A stretch of 18,632 nucleotides of DNA from Saprospiraceae bacterium (GCA_025455635.1 JALOMF010000128.1:1-18632), one strand, 5' to 3'. Shown: positions 6,334-13,893, counted from the stretch's first letter. Numbers and translations are program-made. Notes: generated by a model from the sequence alone, not told the origin.

Positions 6334-8004
6334 ATGAAGAAAATCACCTTGTTTATCGCATTACTAGCTATCCTGAATAACCTCACGGCGGCCACTTGGT
6401 ACGTCGCACCAAATGGAAACGACAACAATCCCGGCAGCCTCGGTGCGCCGTTCAAGACCATTCCAACGGCCATTGAGGCGGCTTCGCCGGGAGATGTGAT
6501 TGAGCTGCGCAACGGCAGCTATACGTCCAATGAAATACGTGTCACGAAAAGCAACCTGACCATCCGCAGCTATGCGGGCGAGTGGGCCGTCATCACCGCC
6601 CCGACCAACGTGGAGGACATCGCCTCCTGCATCTGGTACAACGAGCCGGACGTGACGGGCGGCACCCTCGAACGCCTCGAAATCGTGGGCGGCTACTACT
6701 ATGGCGTCAGCTTCGAGACCAACTGGGACTGGGGTCTGCCCACCCGCAAGGGCGTCAGCAATATCACGCTCCGCAACTGCAAAATACATGACACGGGCCG
6801 GGACTGCATCAAGATAAAACCCGCTTGCAACGGCATCCAAATCATCGCTTGCGAGCTGTACAACAGCGGCGTCGGCTCCTCCAATTCCGTGGCCAACGGC
6901 GGCCCGAACGCCGAGGGCATTGACAACGTGAACGGCGACGGCATGGTGGTGCGCAACTGCTATATCCACAATATCAGCACCTCCGGTGTCTATGTGAAGG
7001 GCGGCGTCAAGGATTGCATCATCGAGGAAAACCTGATTTATGGGGTGCAAGAAGGCGGCATTTTGATGGGCTTCTACACCGATGCCGAGTTCTTCGACCA
7101 GGACGGCACGAACCCAGCATTTTACGAATGCCAGTACAGCCTTGCCCGCAACAATATCGTCTATAACACGGGCGGCGCTGGCATCGGCTTTTTTGCGGCC
7201 CGCAATTGCTCGGCATACAACAATACCGTGGTCACGGGTTCCGGCCAGTTTCATGCCCCACTCTATTTTTCGCCCGGCGAAATCTGGATTGACGACAATA
7301 CCACCCTGACCCCGCCCTGCTTCAATATCCAAGCCTACAACAACATCTTCGTTGACCAAAGCGGCACAGGCGATGAGGACTACACCGTGCAAATCCGGGA
7401 AGGGGCGCTGACGGGCACGAACGAAATCAACCGCAATATTTACCATAAAACCAGTGGCCCAGCCAGTTTCGACGACGGCGTGAGCTGGCCCGCTTTGAGC
7501 TTCGCTCAATGGAAGTCCCAAATGGGCTTCGATGCCAACAGCCAAGAAGCCAACCCATTGATTGACAACAACTTGCACTTACTATCGAACAGCCCTGCTA
7601 TTGACGCCGGGCAAAATTCCCCTGCTGCCCGTGACTACGACACACAGCCCCGCAGCGGCAATCCTGACCTTGGTGCGGATGAGTTCGGCAACGGCTCGGC
7701 TTTGCAAGTGCCACCGCCCAACGGCACCATCGGCACGGGCGCTGACGGCAGCTTGACGGCCACATTCGATTTATTCGATGAAATAAAAATGACCATTTAT
7801 CCCAATCCGGCCAGCCATGAAATCAGGGTAGAAATGGAAGATATGGGCGATGTTTTATTGACGCTTTATGATAAAAACGGACGAGCGATTAAACAGGTGA
7901 ATGGAATAAATATGGCCATTAGTGGGTTGTCATCAGGTATTTATTATTTAAGCGCAAAAACCAGTAATGGCGAAGGTTCTCGGCCAATTATGATTATTGA
8001 ATAA
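6334..8004 (+). CDS. Secreted parallel beta-helix protein with T9SS domain
   Basis: A 556-residue secreted protein. Residues 1-19 are a signal peptide. The mature N-terminus TWYVAPNGNDNNPGSLGAPF with GDVIELRNGSY is a DUF1565-like entry to a right-handed parallel beta-helix (about 20-400), with repeated coils such as NITLRNCKIHDTG, GMVVRNCYIHNIS and LARNNIVYNTGGAG. A typical end block follows (SPAIDAG...GNPDLGADEFG, about 419-452). Residues about 486-556 are a T9SS type A sorting domain starting TIYPNPASHEIRVEM and ending GLSSGIYYLSAKT...IMIIE. Such folds often belong to polysaccharide lyases or hydrolases, but no catalytic residues could be assigned. The sorting domain is encoded by more AT-rich DNA than the helix. 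CACCTTTG at 6307-6314 may be its -7 element. Confidence 0.9.
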   Translation: MKKITLFIALLAILNNLTAATWYVAPNGNDNNPGSLGAPFKTIPTAIEAASPGDVIELRNGSYTSNEIRVTKSNLTIRSYAGEWAVITAPTNVEDIASCIWYNEPDVTGGTLERLEIVGGYYYGVSFETNWDWGLPTRKGVSNITLRNCKIHDTGRDCIKIKPACNGIQIIACELYNSGVGSSNSVANGGPNAEGIDNVNGDGMVVRNCYIHNISTSGVYVKGGVKDCIIEENLIYGVQEGGILMGFYTDAEFFDQDGTNPAFYECQYSLARNNIVYNTGGAGIGFFAARNCSAYNNTVVTGSGQFHAPLYFSPGEIWIDDNTTLTPPCFNIQAYNNIFVDQSGTGDEDYTVQIREGALTGTNEINRNIYHKTSGPASFDDGVSWPALSFAQWKSQMGFDANSQEANPLIDNNLHLLSNSPAIDAGQNSPAARDYDTQPRSGNPDLGADEFGNGSALQVPPPNGTIGTGADGSLTATFDLFDEIKMTIYPNPASHEIRVEMEDMGDVLLTLYDKNGRAIKQVNGINMAISGLSSGIYYLSAKTSNGEGSRPIMIIE

Positions 8005-8059
8005 AGCACTTTGTTCAGTTGCAAATGAACGTTCTTTAAGTTTATAGCAGTCGGTTTTC

Positions 8060-8121
8060 GAGAGGAGGGGTTATCAAACCCCGGCGTACCAGCACACCGG
8101 GGTTTGATAACCCCTCCTCTC
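8060..8121. repeat. Perfect 25-bp inverted repeat
   Basis: The arm at 8060-8084 (starting GAGAGGAGGGG, ending AAACCCCGG) is the exact reverse complement of 8097-8121, with a 12-base loop (CGTACCAGCACA). It stands alone in the 178-base gap between the beta-helix and bicupin genes. Neither side has a T tract, so it is not a standard terminator, although such a stem could still stop RNA polymerase or protect a 3' end. It may instead be a dispersed palindromic element. Confidence 0.9.
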
Positions 8122-8170
8122 CAAAGGCCCGGGGAAATGACAAATTGTGTTCATCAATTTCATTAGCGAA

Positions 8171-8178
8171 TACCTTTA
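8171..8178 (+). promoter_or_regulatory. Possible -7 element before the bicupin gene
   Basis: TACCTTTA is close to TAnnTTTG and lies right before the ATGs at 8183 and 8189. If used, the transcript would have almost no leader. The -33 partner (TTG at 8145-8147) is 23 bases away, so support is modest. Confidence 0.35.
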
Positions 8179-8182
8179 AAAT

Positions 8183-9217
8183 ATGTCTATGCAACGCAGA
8201 GATTTCATCCTCACTTCCTTACTGTCGTTCCCGGCCTTTGCCTGCTCCACCTCCAAGCGAAAGGGCGGCATGGCAGCCAAAGCCTTCGTCGTTCGGGCAG
8301 GTGACAGCCGTTTCCACCAGCCGACGCCGTTCCATGGCGTGAACCCCAACGACCTCAAGGTTTCGACCAAGGACACGGCGGGCAAGCTGTCCAGCTTTTA
8401 TTACCAAGGCGTGGAAAAAGTCGGGCCGGGGCTGCACTCGCACTTGTTTCAGGATGAAATGTTTTTTGTGCTGGAGGGCGAGTATGTGTTCCAATTGGGC
8501 GAGGAACGGCAGTTGCTGCAAGCGGGCGACCTCATCTTCCTGCCCCGCACTGTGCCGCATACCTGGGTGCAAATGAGCGACCGGGGCAAAATGTTCTACT
8601 TCCTCCAACCTGCCGGAAAGATGGAAGAGTTCTTCCTGAAACTGACCGAACTCGACGGCAAGGGCACCCGTGAGCAGTACGAGGAACTGGGCAAAGTGAG
8701 CGGAATCGCCAACCACGGCCCCGCCATTTCGGCGACAGAGAAGCATGTTTTTGTTGATAAACTGAGCAATGGCTATGTTATAAGGGCAGGGCAAGGCCGA
8801 TTCAGCGAGCGCACGGTCATCAATGGCCGAAACCCCAACGACCTCAAGATTTCTGGTAAGGACACGGGCGGCGAGCTGTCCGTTTTCGAGTATTTCGGCA
8901 ATGAAAAGGGAGGACCTCCGATGCACGTCCACCCGCACCAAGACGAGGTGTTCTACGTTGCCGAAGGCAGCTACCTGTTCCAATGCGGCGATGAAAAATT
9001 TACGCTCTGCGAGGGCGACATGATTTTCCTGCCGAGGGCCGTGCCACATACCTGGGCGCAATTGGAAGATAAGGGCAGGTTGCTCTTCTTCTTCCAGCCT
9101 GCCGGGAAAATGGAGGACTTTTTCCGTTCCATCGGCGGCAACAAAACACTGGCCGCTGGGCTTGACCCTTTCAAGGAGCATGACATGGAAGTGGTCGGGC
9201 CGCCAATTAGTTTTTAA
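8183..9217 (+). CDS. Tandem cupin (bicupin) exported lipoprotein
   Basis: A 344-residue protein with two cupin domains of one design, clearly an internal duplication (residues about 38-150 and 200-314). The first has HSHLFQDEMFFVLEG (His85, His87, Glu92) and VPHTW (His126). The second has HVHPHQDEVFYVAEG (His248, His250, Glu255) and VPHTW (His289). All four metal ligands are present in each, so both may bind a metal and be active. Both halves also share a lead-in ending NPNDLK and a closing FLQPAGKME / FFQPAGKME. The N-terminus QRRDFILTSLLSFPAFAC combines a twin-arginine-like motif with a lipobox (Cys21), suggesting export by Tat and lipid anchoring. The substrate is unknown; quercetinase-like or isomerase roles are possible. 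The start could be 8183 or the ATG at 8189. Confidence 0.9.
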   Translation: MSMQRRDFILTSLLSFPAFACSTSKRKGGMAAKAFVVRAGDSRFHQPTPFHGVNPNDLKVSTKDTAGKLSSFYYQGVEKVGPGLHSHLFQDEMFFVLEGEYVFQLGEERQLLQAGDLIFLPRTVPHTWVQMSDRGKMFYFLQPAGKMEEFFLKLTELDGKGTREQYEELGKVSGIANHGPAISATEKHVFVDKLSNGYVIRAGQGRFSERTVINGRNPNDLKISGKDTGGELSVFEYFGNEKGGPPMHVHPHQDEVFYVAEGSYLFQCGDEKFTLCEGDMIFLPRAVPHTWAQLEDKGRLLFFFQPAGKMEDFFRSIGGNKTLAAGLDPFKEHDMEVVGPPISF

Positions 9218-9235
9218 TCTGTAAATCAATCAGTT

Positions 9236-9654
9236 ATGAAAAATAGAATTTCAATTTCCTTCGCAATTTTCGCCCTGCTCATCCTTTCTTGCAGCAGCAA
9301 AAACGAACCAACGGCCACAGGCGAAACCGCTGCCCAAGCCTCGGCTGGCAGCGCCAAAGAGAACCACCTCAGCCTAAAAATCAACGGCGTGGAATGGGTG
9401 GCCGACCACGATGTCATGGCGCTGGCACCTTCAATTTTGAGCACGGCAATCCCGACCTCAGCGTGGCGCAAATGGGCAATTGGAACCCCGAAACCTTTAT
9501 TTGTGGCAGCATGATGGGGCATAACATGAAGGTGAAGGTCATTACAGCTTCTACCAAACCCGATGTGATTGAAGCTACCTTCGAAGGGGAACTGACTTGC
9601 AACACAGGTGAGGTCATGAAAGTGACGGACGGCAAGTTTTATTACCACGAATGA
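9236..9654 (+). pseudogene. Frameshifted small lipoprotein gene
   Basis: The reading frame opens with a lipoprotein signal (MKNRISISFAIFALLILSCS, lipobox Cys19) and continues ENHLSLKINGVEWVADHDVM to about 9421. The original frame then gives unrelated sequence and stops at 9514. From about 9427 the -1 frame carries a coherent C-terminal part: GTFNFEHGNPDLSVAQMGN, ICGSMMGHNMKVKVITAS and VIEATFEGELTCNTGEVMKV, ending KFYYHE at the stop 9652-9654. The whole is 419 bases, not a multiple of three. As remembered, relatives have extra residues between the two parts, so an internal deletion is as likely as a single lost base. Function is unknown. A sequencing or assembly error cannot be excluded. It follows the bicupin gene by 18 bases. 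Confidence 0.8.
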
Positions 9655-9666
9655 ATCAACTCAATG

Positions 9667-9732
9667 ATGAATGATAAATGATGAATGATAAATATCGCTA
9701 CCACGCCGCTCGATTCATCATTTATCATTCAT
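9667..9732. repeat. AT-rich inverted repeat of ATGAAT/ATGATA units
   Basis: Bases 9667-9686 (ATGAATGATAAATGATGAAT) are the exact reverse complement of 9713-9732, with a 26-base loop. Both sides extend into more ATGATGAAT-like copies (9663 to 9690, and 9734 to 9743). It lies between the frameshifted lipoprotein gene and the next gene and reads through as low-complexity peptide if translated, so it is treated as non-coding. Confidence 0.85.
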
Positions 9733-9747
9733 AATTCATCATTAAAC

Positions 9748-10332
9748 ATGGCTTATTCCACCAAATTAAAAGTCTTCATTATCGGCTTAATTGCCCTTGT
9801 CATATTGAGCAGGTATGGGTGTTATGCTTTGGATAAAAAATACGACACCTACCGCCGTCCTTGGGCTTATAGCAGTGACCCCAATAAGCCGCTGCTCGTC
9901 GGCAAATGGCAGGGCAGCGTCACCGACCCCGACAATGTGCTGCACAAGGTGGAAATGGAAATCTTTGTGCCAATGACCGACGAGGAGCGCAAAAACCGCC
10001 TTTTCCAAAAACGCATCAAGCGGGACCGTAGTAGCCGTACTTTCTTTGATGGCATGGCAGTGCTGGAAGTCAATGGCCACAGGGATTCCAGCGAACTTTG
10101 GGGTGGACTGGACGAGCCGGACGGCCACCAAATCCATTTCCAGTTCCGGCCCGTGAACGACGTACATCCGCCGGGTTTTAACCTGAACTTGGTCGAAGGA
10201 AATTGGCAGGAAAACACCCTTGACCTCGACGTGACCTTTGCTTTTTTCAGGCCGGATGGCAGCAGCTTTTCCGATAGTGCCGACCCAAGGCATGATAAAA
10301 TAGGTAAGTTGAAAATGTCTCGCATGAATTAA
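9748..10332 (+). CDS. Membrane-anchored protein, unknown function
   Basis: A 194-residue protein with one N-terminal membrane helix (about 8-21, KVFIIGLIALVILS) and a soluble domain likely outside the cytoplasm. The domain starts LLVGKWQGSVTDPDNVLHKVEMEIF and goes on with FDGMAVLEVNGHRDSSELWGG, IHFQFRPV and NTLDLDVTFAFFRPDGSSF, a run of alternating beta strands that could form a lipocalin-like barrel. No family was recognised. The ATG at 9748 is preferred: an in-frame ATG at 9685 would translate the AT-rich inverted repeat. It stands alone between two repeat elements. Confidence 0.78.
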   Translation: MAYSTKLKVFIIGLIALVILSRYGCYALDKKYDTYRRPWAYSSDPNKPLLVGKWQGSVTDPDNVLHKVEMEIFVPMTDEERKNRLFQKRIKRDRSSRTFFDGMAVLEVNGHRDSSELWGGLDEPDGHQIHFQFRPVNDVHPPGFNLNLVEGNWQENTLDLDVTFAFFRPDGSSFSDSADPRHDKIGKLKMSRMN

Positions 10333-10338
10333 CTATTG

Positions 10339-10431
10339 CCCGTAGATTTAATAGATTTACGCAGATTAGCAAACAACTTCGTTGTTCGCTGTACAATATA
10401 TTCATCTGCGAAAATCAGCGCAATCTGCGGG
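10339..10431. repeat. Imperfect inverted repeat with CGCAGAT motifs
   Basis: The arm 10339-10368 (starting CCCGTAGATT, with TTTACGCAGATTA at its end) matches the reverse complement of 10402-10431 at 22 of 30 positions. A small AACAA/TTGTT hairpin (10373-10387) sits in the loop. It fills most of the 171-base gap before the metzincin gene and has no T tract. The repeated GCAGAT words suggest a dispersed intergenic element. Confidence 0.75.
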
Positions 10432-10503
10432 AGAAAAAACAGAACTTATCGCTTTAACCGCTACCCATTTTTCAAAACCATTTTTTTAATTAAATCCGAT
10501 TAA

Positions 10504-12213
10504 ATGAAAGCATCAACCTGCATTAAAACAGGACTGGCAGCGCTTTGCCTCCTGTTGTCAACCACCATCGTTTTATCCCAACCAACTGGCAGCACGAGCA
10601 GCGGTCTGAGCGTCGCCAAGAAGGGCATTTGGCCCAATAAAACCTGCTCCGTTTGCTGGGAAAACCCAACACCCGGCAACGCCACCGAGCGCCAATTGGT
10701 GCGCCAAGCCATCGCCGATACTTGGGAGAAATTCTCGGCCTTTCGTTTCACAGGCTGGGATGCTTGCCGCCGTGGGCAAAAAGGCATCCGAATACTCATT
10801 GACCCAGATGCCCACCCGCATGTGGACGCACTCGGCACTTATATTGACGGCGAAGAGGACGGCATGGTGCTCAATTTCGATTGGGAGGGCTGTAACCGTG
10901 ACCGCAAGGAGTGCATCACTTGGATTGCTGTCCATGAGTTCGGCCATGCGCTCGGCATTGCCCACGAGCAAAACCGGGGCGATGCGCCCCAAGCCTGCAA
11001 CGAGGAGAATTCGCAGGGCACCGACGGCGACTGGCACCTGACGCCCTACGACGAGTTCTCGGTGATGAACTATTGCAACCCCAGTTGGAACAACGGCGGC
11101 GTGCTCAGTCCCGGCGACGTGGCGGGCATCCAAAAGCTGTATGGGGCCAATGATTTTGAGGACCTCGGCGGCCAATTGACGGGCGAACCCGTGGCTTGCT
11201 CCATGTACACGGGCCGGCTCGATGTGTTTTCTGTCGGTACGGACGGGGCGGCCTACCACAAATACTACGCAGATGGCACTTGGCACGACTACCAAAGCCT
11301 CGGCGGTGACTTCAAACTTGCCCCCATGCTTTTCGGCTCAGCGCTACCGCTCTCCACGGTTTCTTGGGGCAAAAACCACCTCGACGTGTATGGCCGAGGC
11401 ACTGATGGGGCCATTTATCAAAAATGGTGGAACGAGGCCAAGAGCCAATGGGAAGGCTGGCACAACCTCGGCGGCCAGTTCAAAGGTGCGCCTGTTGCCG
11501 TCTGTTGGTCGCCGGGCCGGGTGGACCTCTTCGGCATCGGCATGGACGACGGCCTTTACCACAACTACTGGGACGTGAACCTCAACAACCAGAAATGGGG
11601 CGGTTGGGAACCCCTTGGCGGCAAGTTCAAGCTGGGCTATGTCTCGGTCGTGTCGCAGGGCCCCGGCAAGCTCGACATCGTGGGCATTGGCATGGACGAC
11701 GGCATGTACCACAAGGCTTGGAACAACGGCTGGACGGACTGGAAACCCCTCGGCGGCAAGTTCTCGCAAGCCCCTTCTATGGTCTCGGCGGGTGACGGCT
11801 TCCTTGACGTTTTCGGCATCGGAACGGACAAGGCGCTGTACCACAAGCGCTTCGTCAATGGCAACTGGAGCAATGGCTGGGAAAAACTCGGCGGTCAAAG
11901 TGTCAATCGCCCCTCGGCAGTCAGCCTTGGCATGGAGCATTGTACGGTGCTGGTGAGAGGGCTGGATGGCGGCCTCTACGAGAACCGTTGGAACCACGAG
12001 TCCCGCCGTTTTGACGGCTTCAAGCGGGTCGGCGGGGTACTGACGGATGCGCCGTTTGCCGTAGGCGAAGGGGTGAACATCCATGTGCTCATGCGGGCAC
12101 CTAAGAACGAACTGCTGCACGCTGGCTGGCGTGACCCACACCCAAACCCGACCTTGGCGAAGTTCCGTGAAAGCATGGACGTGGGGTCGGTGAAGATTCA
12201 GAAGCGGTTTTGA
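10504..12213 (+). CDS. Secreted metzincin protease with C-terminal PLL-type propeller
   Basis: A 569-residue exported protein. A signal peptide (1-25, cleaved near VLSQ) precedes a metalloprotease domain with HEFGHALGIAHE (144-155), the HExxHxxGxxH zinc motif of metzincins, and a Met-turn SVMNY (186-190). Residues about 218-556 are seven repeats of about 48 residues with the pattern LGG...DVFGIGTD.ALYHK...W..W, e.g. HNLGGQFKGAPVAV and EPLGGKFKLGYVSV, matching the PLL/DUF346 sugar-binding beta-propeller. The likely role is cleavage of extracellular proteins, with the propeller docking to fucose- or other glycan-bearing surfaces. There is no lipobox and no T9SS tail, so it may be periplasmic or released. 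The protease domain is short, about 215 residues. Confidence 0.88.
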   Translation: MKASTCIKTGLAALCLLLSTTIVLSQPTGSTSSGLSVAKKGIWPNKTCSVCWENPTPGNATERQLVRQAIADTWEKFSAFRFTGWDACRRGQKGIRILIDPDAHPHVDALGTYIDGEEDGMVLNFDWEGCNRDRKECITWIAVHEFGHALGIAHEQNRGDAPQACNEENSQGTDGDWHLTPYDEFSVMNYCNPSWNNGGVLSPGDVAGIQKLYGANDFEDLGGQLTGEPVACSMYTGRLDVFSVGTDGAAYHKYYADGTWHDYQSLGGDFKLAPMLFGSALPLSTVSWGKNHLDVYGRGTDGAIYQKWWNEAKSQWEGWHNLGGQFKGAPVAVCWSPGRVDLFGIGMDDGLYHNYWDVNLNNQKWGGWEPLGGKFKLGYVSVVSQGPGKLDIVGIGMDDGMYHKAWNNGWTDWKPLGGKFSQAPSMVSAGDGFLDVFGIGTDKALYHKRFVNGNWSNGWEKLGGQSVNRPSAVSLGMEHCTVLVRGLDGGLYENRWNHESRRFDGFKRVGGVLTDAPFAVGEGVNIHVLMRAPKNELLHAGWRDPHPNPTLAKFRESMDVGSVKIQKRF

Positions 12214-12227
12214 GGACAGCCCAAGGG

Positions 12228-13670
12228 CTATTCCAAAAACAAATCATCCAGCGTCAGCAAGTGCTCCACGAGGCCAGAACTGTGAATGTTCCGCACCAGG
12301 CCGAAGGTGGTGATGAGCACGAGACTGAGGCGCTTGCGGGTCTTGGTGGCCTCGGCGAAAGTCCACAGCTTTCGTTGCCAGGCCTCCGAGGTCTCCTTGT
12401 TCAGGGTGATTTCGCCGTTGTGGAATTTGATTTCAAAAACGTTGATGATATTGTCTGCACGGTCGAGCAACAGGTCAATCTGGGCGCCCCTTTTTTCCTC
12501 GGTTGCCTTTTGGTAAAACGTGGAGGAAATGGAATAGACCCCACTGATGCCCAGCGCCCGCTTGATGGAGGGGATGTGCTGGAGGCAGACGCTCTCGAAG
12601 GCATAGCCGCTCCAGGTCTTGTACTCCTGGGTTTGGCTGAGGTGCTGCCAGGTGCCAGCGCCCTCGTGTACCTTGTTCTCGATGAACTGTAGGTAAAACA
12701 GCGAGTATTGGTCGGTGAGGCGGTAGAGCATGTTCTTTTTCACCTTGCCAAAGGGGTAGTAAGCAGTGATGAAACCCGATTGTTCGAGTTCTTCCAGCAC
12801 CTTGGTCGTGTTGCCGTTGTCGGGTATTTTGGCAAGCTGCACGGTCATTTGGCGGGTAAGGCCCTGTTTGCTGGTGGCCAATGCCCGGATGATGGCGATG
12901 TGTTTTTCGGCGTTTTCGAAGAGGGAGTAGAACATTAGTCGGAACTCGTCCCGCAAGAGGCCCTGGGGGGCGAAGCAAATATCGTCCACGTTCTGAACGG
13001 CGCTTTTATTGCCTTTCACTTCTTTGAGGTAGTGCGGGATGCCGCCCATTGCCAAGTAAAGTTGAACTACCTCATATTTGGTGAAATTGAAAAGCTGGCT
13101 TTTGAAATATTGCATGGTTTCGCCAAGCGTGAATGGCTTCATGAAAATACGGCGTGTAATTCGATTGTAAAGTCCACCCGTATTGTTTACCAAGTTGTCA
13201 ATCATCCAGGAGGCAGCAGAGCCACAAATGACAACTACAACGTTTTGGTTGACGGCCCAACTGTTCCAAAAAAAGTCCAGCCCCGTCAAGAAGCCCGATT
13301 CATTTTTTGCAAGCCAAGGCAGCTCGTCGAAAAAAATGACCTTTTTGCCATTGGATGCATCCAATTGTTTTTTCAAAACAAAGGTCAAAATGCGGAATGC
13401 ATCCAGCCAATTGTCAGCTTTTTCAATGGGGATTTCGGATTGCGCATATTTTGCCAAAGTGAAATTGAAATGGTCAAGTTGCTTTTCCACAGTGGCATTC
13501 TGCAAACCGGAAATCTCAAAAATGAAATGTGGTTGGTATTCTGTTTTTATCAAAAACGTCTTGCCCACCCGCCGTCTGCCGATGACCGCAACCATCTCGG
13601 CCTCCGGCGATTGCAGGGCTTCCAGCAGGATTTCCTTTTCTTTTTCACGGCCAATTAACGGGATGTTCAT
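12228..13670 (-). CDS. AAA ATPase with DUF234-type nuclease-like C-terminus
   Basis: A 480-residue cytoplasmic protein of the ATPase_2 (archaeal-type) group. It begins IPLIGREKEKEILLEAL, then has Walker A GRRRVGKT (31-38), Walker B VIFFDELPWL (111-120), a sensor strand VVVVICGSAASWM and the LYNRITRRIFMKPFTLGE element. A winged-helix region follows (about 255-325). The C-terminus has QIDLLLDRADNIINVFEIKF (397-416), the D...ExK spacing of a PD-(D/E)xK nuclease-like fold as in DUF234. These ATPases are widespread accessory genes of unclear role, sometimes proposed as toxin-, defence- or transposon-related. The ATG at 13670 is chosen because upstream in-frame sequence runs through the palindrome array. 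The first half of the gene is more AT-rich than the last. Its end is 14 bases from the convergent metzincin gene. Confidence 0.9.
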   Translation of the reverse strand: MNIPLIGREKEKEILLEALQSPEAEMVAVIGRRRVGKTFLIKTEYQPHFIFEISGLQNATVEKQLDHFNFTLAKYAQSEIPIEKADNWLDAFRILTFVLKKQLDASNGKKVIFFDELPWLAKNESGFLTGLDFFWNSWAVNQNVVVVICGSAASWMIDNLVNNTGGLYNRITRRIFMKPFTLGETMQYFKSQLFNFTKYEVVQLYLAMGGIPHYLKEVKGNKSAVQNVDDICFAPQGLLRDEFRLMFYSLFENAEKHIAIIRALATSKQGLTRQMTVQLAKIPDNGNTTKVLEELEQSGFITAYYPFGKVKKNMLYRLTDQYSLFYLQFIENKVHEGAGTWQHLSQTQEYKTWSGYAFESVCLQHIPSIKRALGISGVYSISSTFYQKATEEKRGAQIDLLLDRADNIINVFEIKFHNGEITLNKETSEAWQRKLWTFAEATKTRKRLSLVLITTFGLVRNIHSSGLVEHLLTLDDLFLE

Positions 13671-13689
13671 TGCTGAATTAATTTGCGTG

Positions 13690-13883
13690 AGCGGAAACTG
13701 TCTTTTTTTAGGTAGTTTCCGCTGCAAATTTAACCATGTTTTGAGCGGAAAGTGGTTGAAGAAATGCACTTTTCGCTCGAAGATTGAAATATTTCAAGCG
13801 GAAAGTATAATTCTTAGGGTACTTTCCGCTTGAAAAATGAAATTTGCCCAGCGGAAACTGCCTTTTTTTGGGTAGTTTCCGCT
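13690..13883. repeat. Array of four AGCGGAAA palindromes
   Basis: Four hairpins share the arms AGCGGAAA / TTTCCGCT: 13690-13723, 13743-13778, 13792-13835 and 13850-13883. The GCGG of each begins at 13691, 13745, 13798 and 13851, a 53-54 base period, about five helical turns. The outer two are almost identical, with a T7 run in the loop and two changes that keep pairing (on + strand RNA, counting G-U). The third is a perfect 16-bp stem with a 12-base loop. The array lies upstream of the ATPase start and fills most of the 300-base gap to the sensor kinase gene. It may be an operator array, an RNA structure or a dispersed element. Confidence 0.92.
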
Positions 13884-13893
13884 CATAGTGGCA

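Noticed and set aside
6364..7578. 404-codon open frame on the - strand opposite the beta-helix gene
   Set aside because: Low-complexity Ala/Val/His-rich translation with no motif; shadow of the + strand gene.
8219..9229. 336-codon - strand frame opposite the bicupin gene
   Set aside because: Its apparent internal repeat only mirrors the cupin duplication on the + strand.
9415..9430. Programmed frameshift in the lipoprotein gene
   Set aside because: No slippery heptamer or downstream structure is visible at the junction, and the missing middle part suggests a deletion.
12218..12229. AGCCC/GGGCT hairpin between the convergent genes
   Set aside because: The loop would be only two bases and no T tract follows, so it is not a credible terminator.
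13671..13769. N-terminal extension of the ATPase to an ATG at 13769
   Set aside because: It would translate the palindromes (giving RKLPKKRQFPL-type peptide); the family start is IPLIGRE right after 13670.
13690..13883. CRISPR array
   Set aside because: The repeats are palindromes with variable loops, the spacers are only 13-19 bases and AT-rich, there are just four units and no cas gene nearby.
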